Shown here: positions 1 to 11,122 of the stretch, piece after piece
Numbering within the stretch: the first letter of the stretch is position 1
Layout: each line of letters begins with the position of its first letter
Source of the DNA: Uranotaenia lowii
Taxonomy: Eukaryota > Arthropoda > Insecta > Diptera > Culicidae
Direction: 5' to 3'
Assembly (NCBI RefSeq): GCF_029784155.1
Contig: NC_073693.1
Location: forward strand, 360,730,863-360,794,862
Length of the DNA stretch: 64,000 nucleotides
The notes under the pieces: generated by a model
The model's database searches: none
What the model saw: only the letters and a program-made list of their open reading frames with translations
Told to the model about the DNA's origin: nothing
Program-made: the position numbers and the translations under genes

Positions 1-1141
1 TTCTACTTTAAGATCATACATCATCAAAATATTATTCCTAATTTGAATAGAGTTTTATGAACAATTTCAATGATTGACAAAATCTGACAATAGAATTCGA
101 GTTAAATACGCCAAATCTACCAAATCATTCATTAAAACATAGGCACCATTTTTTTCTTTCCCATCTTTATATTATATATCAATTTATGCTGAAATTAATC
201 AGTTAGTTATTTATTTTTTAATCGACCCTATCGGTGAAAATTATATTTTTTTAAGAATATTTAAAGATTACGAACATTGTAGGTGAATAAAAAGTAGGGA
301 GCAATAAATAGATATTAATAACAAATTTTCATTTTCATAATCATGAAATGTTGTAACTTAAATAACATAACTTTTACCGATAAGGCCGATAAATTGAATT
401 AATCTTTTAATTTCATTTTCAAATAAATTTATGGAATTTTATAGTCAAACTCATGAAATTTAAAAAAAAATATTTTTACAAGATTGCCTTCGTTGTTCAA
501 CTCTTAATTTTTGCGTAATGCAAACATATTGAAACTTAAATTTTTGATAAGGAAAGACTAGTTTCTACCACTCTTCCTTTCCAGGTCCAGGACCCAATAT
601 TTCAATTGACAGCGACAACTAAGCGTTTGAAAAACAAGCTTGAGAAACAATGACTGCACTTAAAAATTTATAAACGTTTACTGTTATTGTTTTAATTCAT
701 CTTTATTCAATCGATTATAACTTAATGAAATAATAATCAAACTTTTTAAGCCTTTTATATTGATAACTGAAAGAATTTGGATAAAAAAAAATTTAATATA
801 TATTCTATTTCCTTACATTGATTTTTATGTCCAAAGCTTTAAATTCTGTTTTTTATTCGAAATTATAATTCGCATTCGTTCTCTGTATTTCGAAAATATT
901 GACTTCAAATATCTAGTTCAGATTAAGCATCATTATTGTTTATAAATATTCTACCGGGAATAACATTGATTTGAAACTTTTATTCTGATTAATTTTAGAT
1001 TATATCAGTAAAGTTTATTTTTGTTTCGAGTTTGTGTGATGGTCATCAGTAAAAATATGGTTTAAGAAATAAATTTCCTTTTTTTATTAGGTATTTTTGG
1101 TGTTGTTATTATTTCCAGCTAAATATGAACTTCGAAAACAC
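1..1141. other. AT-rich intergenic DNA, no gene seen
   Basis: No reading frame here looks like a gene: the only open stretch (61 codons around 760-945) has low-complexity AT-driven composition and no recognisable motif. I see no clear transposon termini, RNA gene or promoter signature. It runs directly into the 7-bp tandem array. Confidence 0.6.
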
Positions 1142-2056
1142 AATGTTTAATGTTTAATGTTTAATGTTTAATGTTTAATGTTTAATGTTTAATGTTTAAT
1201 GTTTAATGTTTAATGTTTAATGTTTAATGTTTAATGTTTAATGTTTAATGTTTAATGTTTAATGTTTAATGTTTAATGTTTAATGTTTAATGTTTAATGT
1301 TTAATGTTTAATGTTTAATGTTTAATGTTTAATGTTTAATGTTTAATGTTTAATGTTTAATGTTTAATGTTTAATGTTTAATGTTTAATGTTTAATGTTT
1401 AATGTTTAATGTTTAATGTTTAATGTTTAATGTTTAATGTTGAATGTTTAATGTTTAATGTTTAATGTTTAATGTTTAATGTTTAATGTTTAATTTTTAA
1501 TGTTTAATGTTTAATGTTTAATGTTTAATGTTTAATGTTTAATGTTTAATGTTTAATGTTTAATGTTTAATGTTTAATGTTTAATGTTTAATGTTTAATG
1601 TTTAATGTTTAATGTTTAATGTTTAATGTTTAATGTTTAATGTTTAATGTTTAATGTTTAATGTTTAATGTTTAATGTTTAATGTTTAATGTTTAATGTT
1701 TAATGTTTAATGTTTAATGTTTAATGTTTAATGTTTAATGTTTAATGTTTAATGTTTAATGTTTAATGTTTAATGTTTAATGTTTAATGTTTAATGTTTA
1801 ATGTTTAATGTTTAATGTTTAATGTTTAATGTTTAATGTTTAATGTTTAATGTTTAATGTTTAATGTTTAATGTTTAATGTTTAATGTTTAATGTTTAAT
1901 GTTTAATGTTTAATGTTTAATGTTTAATGTTTAATGTTTAATGTTTAATGTTTAATGTTTAATGTTTAATGTTTAATGTTTAATGTTTAATGTTTAATGT
2001 TTAATGTTTAATGTTTAATGTTTAATGTTTAATGTTTAATGTTTAATGTTTAATGT
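1142..2056. repeat. 7-bp tandem array (TTTAATG)n, about 130 copies
   Basis: The unit TTTAATG is repeated head to tail for about 915 bp. It is almost perfectly homogeneous: I see one T-to-G variant unit near 1440 (TTGAATG) and one G-to-T unit near 1495 (TTTAATT), and the array ends in a TTGAATT-like unit. A 7-bp period shifts the frame each unit and TAA appears in the unit, so there is no coding. It is not the insect telomere unit (TTAGG). Homogeneity suggests recent expansion, or collapse/extension in the assembly. Confidence 0.95.
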
Positions 2057-3670
2057 TGAATTTTGTCATAAAGCAATCATTTAGTTTTAAATAAAACTTT
2101 TTCTGAACAGCTTAAGCCCCATCAATGATGATTTCGTTAAGATAGATTATTATGAGCACGGCTGCTGCCGGTGCTGTCACGGAACATTTGCGGCAGCACC
2201 AGTAAAAAACGATGCTTCAATTTCTACCCGGTGGTCCTCATCCTCATCAAATGCCGCTGACAATCTTTCTTACCTACCTACCTGCCACGAAGTAGTTTTT
2301 CGACCGCTGTTGGTGGAAAATTTTTCGTCATAATTAGCACCCATCTTGCCCGTCAGCCACGTGAAATTATATGGAGTAAAGCAAGAAAAAAAATCTTATC
2401 GCGGCACATTCACTTTCACCCACAAAAAATTGCCCGCTCGCCGCTTCAAAGTGACTGACTGACTTTGCTCTGTGGGGCTGAGTATTTCTGTCTGTTTAAT
2501 ATGACATTAAGTTCAGCTTATAGGAGCGACCTGCATCCACCGGAAGCTGCTGCACTGTTGTAAACAACCGAAAGATTAAATGTACCATCATGTCGATGCT
2601 GCATATCATTTGACAATCTGAGTTTCGTGTTTTATGATCGTTGAACTGGTTGATATGTTCATTAAAAAAATATTCAATTACTTATAAAGAGCCAAGTATT
2701 ATTGAAAGTTCAAAATTTGGATTAAGTTCAAATTTTCTATTTCCCAAGAAAAAAAAAAGGTGAAACATGCATCGTTAAATAACGTCTATCGTAAAAAGCA
2801 TTTAATAACTAATTAACACCCATTAATTTTCCGTAGCGAAAGTACAACGCTCAATCTGCTGCTGCTTGAGAAGGCTCGCGGTAGCGCAGTTCAATCGGAA
2901 AGTGTTCCAGCCTCCAAAGAAAAGCGAAATTTGCCCTTACAGACAGCTGCTGCACAGTTACGGTTCAAAACCAGATGAGAGTTGAAGGCAAAAAAAACAT
3001 AAAACAACCCCGACCTCCAAAGATGCATTCACTGCTGCTGATGATTGACACCATCTCGTTTTTTTCTTACCTCAAACCGTTACACGTTTGTTTCGTAACA
3101 TGCTTTATGGACCGATCCTAATTTTTCTCTTTGCCAAGAGAGGGCGTGTTTTAAGGTCTCACTTGCTCGTATATTCGTCAAAAATTTTTTACTCATCTAT
3201 TATTAATAAATATTATTCCACCTTTTTCTTTGAGATCCAAACCCCTTCACTGGCCAGAGCCAGGGTTAAGCCAATTATTCGTGATGCTCTGTGACTTGGC
3301 GAAATGGGGCTGCTCCATCTCTAATGGTGTGTTTTTTTTAGAGTGTGTGTCGTTTTTTTTTTTGCATTTCGAATTGCCATGCAGCAATGAATGCAACAGG
3401 AACGCAGCATAAATCTTTTGGAATGTGTTCCGTTTAAGTTTAGTTATAGCTTGAAGCTGTAGCTCAAGTTTAACAGTTACAATCGATGTGAAAGTGCGGT
3501 TGCGCTTTGATCGTTCGAAAAATTTCATTGCATCATCACTGTTTTTAATTGGTTATAACAAAACATTGAAAATTTCTGATTTGTCGAATGAATCATCTTT
3601 AAAAATGTGACAAAAAAAGTGAAATTTATTTTTTAGTTTTATTTTACTCAGTTTTATCATATGGTGTATT
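2057..3670. other. Non-repetitive intergenic DNA, no gene assigned
   Basis: This stretch is more GC-rich and complex than its flanks between about 2100 and 3060. It contains short CTGCTG/CAGCAC runs and a CCTACCTACCTGCC stretch near 2272. No frame longer than about 90 codons has a recognisable protein motif. It could be single-copy non-coding or regulatory DNA of a gene outside the window, but nothing in the sequence proves that. Confidence 0.4.
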
Positions 3671-6650
3671 GTCATTGTTGTCATTTTTGTCATTTTTGTC
3701 ATTTTTGTCATTTTTGTCATTTTTGTCATTTTTGTCATTTTTGTCATTTTTGTCATTTTTGTCATTTTTGTCATTTTTGTCATTTTTGTCATTTTTGTAA
3801 TTTTTGTCATTATTGTCATTTTTGTCATTTTTGTCATTTTTGTCATTTTTGTCATTTTTGTCATTTTTGTCATTTTTGTCATTTTTGTCATTTTTGTCAT
3901 TTTGTCATTTTTGTCATTTTTGTCATTTTTGTCATTTTTGTCATTTTTGTCATTTTTGTCATTTTTGTCATTTTTGTCATTTTTGTCATTTTGTCATTTT
4001 TGTCATTTTTGTCATTTTTGTCATTTTTGTCATTTTTGTCATTTTTGTCATTTTGGTCATTTTTGTCATTTTTGTCATTTTTGTCTTTTTTGTCATTTTT
4101 GTCATTTTTGTCATTTTTGTCATTTTTGTCATTTTTGTCATTTTTGTCATTTTTGTCATTTTTGTCATTTTTGTCATTTTTGTCATTTTTGTCATTTTTG
4201 TCATTTTTGTCATTTTTGTCATTTTTGTCATTTTTGTCATTTTTGTCATTTTTGTCATTTTGTCATTTTTGTCATTTTTGTCATTTTTGTCATTTTTGTC
4301 ATTTTTGTCATTTTTGTCATTTTTGTCATTTTTGTCATTTTTGTCATTTTTGTCATTTTGTCATTTTTGTCATTTTTGTCATTTTTGTCATTTTTGTCAT
4401 TTTTGTCATTTTTGTCATTTTTGTCATTTTGTCATTTTGTCATTTTTGTCATTTTTGTCATTTTTGTCATTTTTGTCATTTTTGTCATTTTTGTCATTTT
4501 TGTCATTTTTGTCATTTTTGTCATTTTTGTCATTTTTGTCATTTTTGTCATTTTTGTCATTTTGTCATTTTTGTCATTTTTGTCATTTTTGTCATTTTTG
4601 TCATTTTTGTCATTTTTGTCATTTTTGTCATTTTTGTCATTTTTGTCATTTTTGTCATTTTTGTCATTTTTGTCATTTTTGTCATTTTTGTCATTTTTGT
4701 CATTTTTGTCATTTTTGTCATTTTTGTCATTTTTGTCATTTTTGTCATTTTGTCATTTTTGTCATTTTTGTCATTTTTGTCATTTTTGTCATTTTTGTCA
4801 TTTTTGTCATTTTTGTCATTTTTGTCATTTTTGTCATTTTTGTCATTTTTGTCATTTTTGTCATTTTTGTCATTTTTGTCATTTTTGTCATTTTTGTCAT
4901 TTTTGTCATTTTTGTCATTTTGTCATTTTTGTCATTTTTGTCATTTTTGTCATTTTTGTCATTTTTGTCATTTTTGTCATTTTTGTCATTTTTGTCATTT
5001 TTGTCATTTTTGTCATTTTTGTCATTTTTGTCATTTTTGTCATTTTTGTCATTTTTGTCATTTTTGTCATTTTTGTCATTTTTGTCATTTTTGTCATTTT
5101 GTCATTTTTGTCATTTTTGTCATTTTTGTCATTTTTGTCATTTTTGTCATTTTTGTCATTTTTGTCATTTTTGTCATTTTTGTCATTTTTGTCATTTTTG
5201 TCATTTTTGTCATTTTTGTCATTTTTGTCATTTTTGTCATTTTTGTCATTTTTGTCATTTTTGTCATTTTTGTCATTTTTGTCATTTTTGTCATTTTTGT
5301 CATTTTTGTCATTTTTGTCATTTTTGTCATTTTTGTCATTTTTGTCATTTTTGTCATTTTTGTCCATTTTTGTCATTTTTGTCATTTTTGTCATTTTTGT
5401 CATTTTTGTCATTTTTGTCATTTTGTCATTTTTGTCATTTTTGTCATTTTTGTCATTTTTGTCATTTTTGTCATTTTTGTCATTTTTTGTCATTTTTGTC
5501 ATTTTTGTCATTTTTGTCATTTTTGTCATTTTTGTCATTTTTGTCATTTTTGTCATTTTGTCATTTTTGTCATTTTTGTCATTTTTGTCATTTTTGTCAT
5601 TTTTGTCATTTTTGTCATTTTTGTCATTTTTGTCATTTTTGTCATTTTTGTCATTTTTGTCATTTTTGTCATTTTTGTCATTTTTTGTCATTTTTGTCAT
5701 TTTTGTCATTTTTGTCATTTTTGTCATTTTTGTCATTTTTGTCATTTTTGTCATTTTTGTCATTTTTGTCATTTTTGTCATTTTTGTCATTTTGTCATTT
5801 TTGTCATTTTTGTCATTTTTGTCATTTTTGTCATTTTTGTCATTTTTGTCATTTTTGTCATTTTTGTCATTTTTGTCATTTTTGTCATTTTTGTCATTTT
5901 TGTCATTTTTGTCATTTTTGTCATTTTTGTCATTTTTGTCATTTTTGTCATTTTTGTCATTTTGTCATTTTTGTCATTTTTGTCATTTTTGTCATTTTTG
6001 TCATTTTTGTCATTTTTGTCATTTTTGTCATTTTTGTCATTTTTGTCATTTTTGTCATTTTTGTCATTTTTGTCATTTTTGTCATTTTTGTCATTTTTGT
6101 CATTTTTGTCATTTTTGTCATTTTTGTCATTTTTGTCATTTTTGTCATTTTTGTCATTTTTGTCATTTTTGTCATTTTTGTCATTTTTGTCATTTTGTCA
6201 TTTTTGTCATTTTTGTCATTTTTGTCATTTTTGTCATTTTTGTCATTTTTGTCATTTTTGTCATTTTTGTCATTTTTGTCATTTTTGTCATTTTTGTCAT
6301 TTTTGTCATTTTTGTCATTTTTGTCATTTTTGTCATTTTTGTCATTTTTGTCATTTTTGTCATTTTTGTCATTTTTGTCATTTTTGTCATTTTTGTCATT
6401 TTTGTCATTTTTGTCATTTTTGTCATTTTTGTCATTTTTGTCATTTTTGTCATTTTTGTCATTTTTGTCATTTTTGTCATTTTTGTCATTTTTGTCATTT
6501 TGTCATTTTTGTCATTTTTGTCATTTTTGTCATTTTTGTCATTTTTGTCATTTTTGTCATTTTTGTCATTTTTGTCATTTTTGTCATTTTTGTCATTTTT
6601 GTCATTTTTGTCATTTTTGTCATTTTGGTCATTTTTGTCATTTTTGTCAT
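3671..6650. repeat. 9-bp satellite array (TTTTTGTCA)n, about 330 copies
   Basis: The unit TTTTTGTCA (reverse complement TGACAAAAA) is repeated for about 2.98 kb. Most units are identical. Exceptions are about sixteen 8-bp units with four Ts (for example ending at 3904, 3993, 4262, 4360, 4431, 4439, 4564, 4752, 4922, 5101, 5425, 5560, 5794, 5964, 6197, 6502), 10-bp units near 5382, 5489 and 5687, and rare substitutions (TTTTGG near 4055 and 6626; GTCTTT near 4084). Because the unit is 9 bp and stop-free on this strand, all three plus frames read as endless CHF, VIF or LSF tripeptides of over 900 residues; on the minus strand MTK repeats appear. These are not genes. The same unit family, increasingly diverged, recurs at 16.5-20.6, 44.8-45.0, 51.1-53.7 and 61.8-62.2 kb. 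Confidence 0.97.
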
Positions 6651-6653
6651 AGT

Positions 6654-6688
6654 GTCTATAGTCTATAGTCTATAGTCTATAGTCTATA
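6654..6688. repeat. Short tandem repeat (GTCTATA)5
   Basis: Five head-to-tail copies of GTCTATA directly abut the end of the 9-bp array, followed by a partly palindromic TATACTATAATTAAATTATAGTG stretch (described only; its two halves share TATA/TATAG). It marks the right boundary of the large satellite. Confidence 0.85.
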
Positions 6689-9117
6689 CTATAATTAAAT
6701 TATAGTGTCTATACTAAATCCGGGTGAACAACAATATGCGGTTTTTGGTTTTTACGGGTGTCGAATATTTCTCTAGTGCAGGAAATCCGCGGGACGTTGG
6801 TGCCGGTCGAGGAAAAAACGCAGGCAATGTTCCGCTGCGAGACAACATGGACGTAAGGATAAATTTCATCTTCATGCAGGAGCTAATTCGTCAACCGACC
6901 ACCGACTGGGATGTTCCAATATGAGCCTCAAGACATGTATGTGGAATTCTGGTTTCTGTTGTCCAGAAAGTGGATTATATTTGGTTTGAAAGAGGATTTT
7001 TTTTTCAGGTCAATCAACTTTATAGTCTGTCGCCAATCGTCGGCCAAATAATTCCGTTTATTAAAAAAAACTCGATTCGCTCCCATCGGATTCTTCTAAC
7101 ACCAGAATCAATTGCTTATTTTTCACCGAAGCGCTGGGTCTTCTGATTTGAAGAAGAAGCAAGGAACCTTAGTTCCAGAAATGCTTCAGTCGCACCATCG
7201 TGTCTAAACAAACACCTTACTGCATCTGATGTAGGTTACATACTCTACTTCTAAACAATTGTGCTAAGTCTATTTAACTTGCTTGTTACATTTCCAGATC
7301 CACTCGTTTGTCTCCGGATTTTTGTTGGGCCAACTTACGCTGAACAAAATTTACCTGGTTGTAAATAGCGTAATCTTTTTTGGAATCCGAATCCAACATT
7401 TTGGAGTAATCATTCGGTTTTTGCAGCCTACCTTTAGGGGTTTATAACATAAGGAATTCTTGTCGTTTAATCGGTTATGCTGACGCTGACTATACATAGC
7501 AAAGCCATGAAAGAGCTCTTTTTTTCTTTTGTCATGGAATCGTTCTTCTCGTTTTGGCTGCTGGAACACCCTGAAGCATCAGAATGTTATAAGGTACACC
7601 GGGGAAAGTCAAAACATTGGGGTTAGTGAAACAAGGCTGGATTTCTTCCACTTCAGGTATAATCTAATAATATATTATATTCTTAAAATTGTTTTTTTGA
7701 GTCTCAAGGAACATTTGCAGGAAGTTAATATATTTTTATATTTGCTTCTTGTGGGAGAAATCCGCCCTTCTTTGCATCTTCCCCTGTTTTCACTTGTTCT
7801 GGTGGACCTTATATAAAAAATAGGGAAAAGACAATACGAGAACAGAATTTATTTTGTTAAACGTCGGTTCGATTCGGATTCAATCTTTGAATATCTCCTA
7901 GTTTTTTTAACAGCAGCTAAAACTCGAAGGAAGTTTCTCGACCCTAAAAAAGAACTCAATCTCTTTTTATGCATTGCTCACTGGTAACTAGTAACCAATG
8001 ATCTATTTTATTCATATGATTGTTTTATCAGATGAAAATAGATTACGCCAAAAGATAGACTTTAAAAAAGAAAATGGAATACCCATAAAGATTGGCTTTG
8101 CATTCGAGATTAGACTACGCTATTTGATTTAAAGCTTTTATCCGGGAATTTAATGCATTGACGTCTGCAGCGAAAGGGCAGCTACAACCTTTCATAAAAG
8201 GCAATGCAAGTAAACGATTGATCAGAATATTATGAGACATCAAATAACGAACTTTTGGATAATGAGATCAACACACTTCTCTTTGTGAATCAGGTATATC
8301 TGTTAATATTCAATATTTGATATTGGTTTTTCGAACATATTGATACTGTATTTATATCTTTTTTTATAGCATAGCATAGCATAGCATAGCATTGGGTGAC
8401 TACACACATCTTGAATTGGCTGATACACAAAGTACAACTAACAATCAAGCCTAACACTTGATGCCAAAATGAGTACCTGGGTTCAATACTCATTTCAAGT
8501 GTTTTGATTGAAAATCAATGTGGTACCAAAATGCACACCGTGACAAGTCGATGCAATCATATAGGGATAATCTGAACAGCGAAATGAACTTTTCAGGTGC
8601 AAGAGAACTCATGCGACCCTACATACAAGGATGCTGTTTCAGATAGGTAGAGGGAGGGTTATTTGCGTTTAAAGGAAATCCTACTTGGCAGGTAGGATTG
8701 ATGGGTGAAAATTATTTGAATGTAATTAAAAATAGAAAGAGCTCACCAAATTGTTGTTGTTGCACAGCATTGACACTCCTCTCTGGAATCGTTAACCTGG
8801 TTCCTACATCTTGCTAAGCTGAATAAGCCCGGGCCAATGTCCACCCGATTTCGTCATCCACGATGAAACAGCATCTTAGTTGGTAGCCAAATCACCTGTT
8901 TCGGAAAGCAGCTCATCGGGGGATGTTTAATTTGTTCTTCAAACGATGGTATTTTAAAAATTTCCAAAAACAAAACTCGCACAAACTTATAAAAAATTGA
9001 TAAATTTTCGGAGCTTCTGTCAACCACGTTTCTTCAGTTTCACCGACTACTTCGATATCTACTGTATTTATATCTTTTTTTATATGAACTTAATAAGATT
9101 TATTTGAATTTTAACAG
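6689..9117. other. Intergenic DNA without assignable gene
   Basis: Several open stretches of 66-95 codons occur (6724-6924, 7351-7569, 7529-7816, 8290-8493), but none has a recognised domain or supporting splice structure. A piece near 7597 (CACCGGGGAAAGTCAAAAC) resembles one near 36790 (CACCGGGGTAAGTGCAAACG), suggesting a shared dispersed element end. The (ATAGC)5 microsatellite at 8366-8390 is listed separately. Confidence 0.4.
8366..8390. repeat. Microsatellite (ATAGC)5
   Basis: Five perfect copies of ATAGC, followed by ATTGGGTGACTACACACATC. This could be the tail of a retroposon, but no TSD or coding part is visible, so only the microsatellite is claimed. Confidence 0.8.
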
Positions 9118-9261
9118 ACAAAAAAAGTGCGCCACCTCAGGAAGGCTTTGATTGAACGGAAAATAAAGTTGGTCCACGATCAACAACGAAGGTTTATCAG
9201 CATGCACATAAGGAAATTGGAAGGCTGTGAATTTGATACCCCGAAAAATACGTTAGTTTGA
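9118..9261 (+). other. Possible orphan terminal exon, unrecognised (47 codons)
   Basis: An AG acceptor-like site (TTTTAACAG, ending at 9117) is followed by 47 open codons ending in TGA at 9259-9261. The translation is strongly basic and helical in character (VRHLRKALIERKIKLVHDQQ, then RRFISMHIRKLEG), unlike the low-complexity translations around it. I do not recognise the family. It might be a relic exon of a transposase-like or host gene, or chance. No upstream exon or donor could be matched. Confidence 0.2.
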
Positions 9262-11108
9262 TTCCAAATAAGGGTCCTGGTGGATGTTGACGGTTCATTT
9301 CCAGTTAGTGGCGGTATCACTTCTTTGGAAGAGTGATTGCGGAATTTACTCAATTATATTTTTTTTGTTTCAATAATGAAGCTACATGGTTTAATCAGTT
9401 TTTGTTTAGATTCAAGTTGATCTTAAATGTCAGTTCATCAATAAAGTGTAACAATAATTCAAAAGAAAGCCTCAAGCACGGTACCCTTTTTAAAAAAGGT
9501 TAAGTATAAGATTAACAAAATTGAGCCGTTCAGTATAACATTGTTTTTTTAATTGAATCAGGCCAATGTCCGTGTGAAATTTGGATTAAATTGGACAATC
9601 TTAATACATTAACGACAGCAGCGGCACCGATGAGGATGATCTGACTAGCGACGACGATGATGATGCCGGCCCGTTTTGTGGTAGAATTTAACATCCGTTA
9701 GTGAAGAGGCACAGCCGGTTGTCTGCATAAGAAATGGACTCTGCCAGATTGCAGATCCTCCTCGGGAAAAGTCCTAGGGTTTCTGCAGCTTTGGGTCGCA
9801 GAAAACGCACCGATCAATCTTTATCGATTGTGCCATGCCTGCGTGACGGATGACTGGTAAGTTTGAATATTTATATTTTAAAGGGTTAATGAAATGAATA
9901 CTGAATATAGATTTTGATTATCTGCAAATAATATTTCGAGATTTTTGTGGAAATATTGGAAATTTTTAAACTAATTCATGAATATTTACGGTTTTAAGAA
10001 CAATTCATTGATTTTTTTTCGAATATTTCAGGACATTTCGGACATGAGTTCCTCACCACTAGCTGTTTGGTTTGGTTGAACGTTCTGAGGTTAATTCAAG
10101 AAATGATTGATCTGAAGGCACCCATCTTTGAATCCTCGCAGAGTCAAGCTTGATGCTGATAGACATGAACCATACTACCCACTATTCCTAAGGTAAAAAA
10201 CATTATTCAAACCATTAAAACGCATTAATTCGAAATTTGTATCTTAGCGCATTGGATTTATGGTAATAAATAAATTGGTTGATGCGAATAAACTATTGTT
10301 TTATTCAACAATGATATTTCACGATATTGTAGTAAATCAAAACAATAAAATTACGTGAAAATTGTTTCACAGGTAGCTGGGAATTACAGGTCATTTGCAA
10401 TTACACATCGCTTGCAATTACAGGTCGACAGCAACTACAGGTTACTTAAATTCAGGGGCCTGTAATTTTATATAGTCACTGAAAAATAAATGTTCTCGAC
10501 CTGTAAAATAACGGTAAGTGTCCTGCTCCTTTTTGTTACAGGACATTTACTGTAATTCTACAGGAAATAATTTTTGCTGTGTATTTGAGTCCAAGATCCA
10601 TTCTCGATTGACCGATAAACGAAACCCTTGAAATTTCAACAAATATTGGTAGAATGAGCGGCCATTTAATTATGATCATCGCCGATCAGCATCTCATCAT
10701 TACTTGTGTGTTAATAAATATTTATGTTCTCTCAACAAAACGCCCAATCCTTCGCCAGCACATAATCGGGCCAGTATGTTGAATCAATATTTGTTCAACT
10801 TGTTGGCAACTAAGACTCAGCTAGAGGCCTACCTGCTGATGATGGTCAGTTTAAGCTCATTGCATCGAAAATGGACTCAGATAGCTTTTTCTGTGAGTTC
10901 AACTCGCTTCAACAGCTGTTTAAGTTGGTTTTGTTGAGACAGGCAAAAGTGTTTCATGATGACTGTAATTTAGAGCAATTGAGCTTTGTAAGTTAAACAA
11001 GCACAGACCTTATCTAACCTTGGGCTTTATGCAGCAAAATGAACTAACTTTCTATGTTTATCAACTAGCTTATTGTGCAACTTTTCCTAAATGCGTCACA
11101 TGAATCGT
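9262..11108. other. Intergenic DNA, relic-like, no gene assigned
   Basis: A GC-rich acidic stretch near 9615-9690 (SDDDDDAG-type translation) ends in a stop after about 28 codons. Between about 10370 and 10570 a motif related to ACAGGTC recurs several times and the segment ends in TTTTTGCTGTGTA, which could be a MITE end, but I could not match a partner terminus. Nothing else is supportable. Confidence 0.35.
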
Positions 11109-11122
11109 TGGTTTGCGTAATT
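11109..11122. repeat. 5' target-site duplication of the RTE element
   Basis: TGGTTTGCGTAATT here is repeated exactly at 14497-14510, immediately after the A-rich tail of the LINE. A 14-bp perfect duplication is the expected product of target-primed reverse transcription. Confidence 0.93.

Noticed and set aside
1142..2056. Telomeric or CRISPR-like array
   Set aside because: Unit is TTTAATG, not TTAGG; no spacers, so not CRISPR; a simple tandem repeat explains it.
3661..6675. Open frames of 916-1004 codons (CHF, VIF, LSF repeats) and MTK repeats on the other strand
   Set aside because: They are a direct consequence of a 9-bp stop-free tandem unit; frames switch only where 8- or 10-bp units occur. 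No promoter, no domain, no codon structure.
10370..10575. Candidate MITE with repeated ACAGGTC and a TTTTTGCTGTGTA end
   Set aside because: No matching opposite terminus or TSD could be found.
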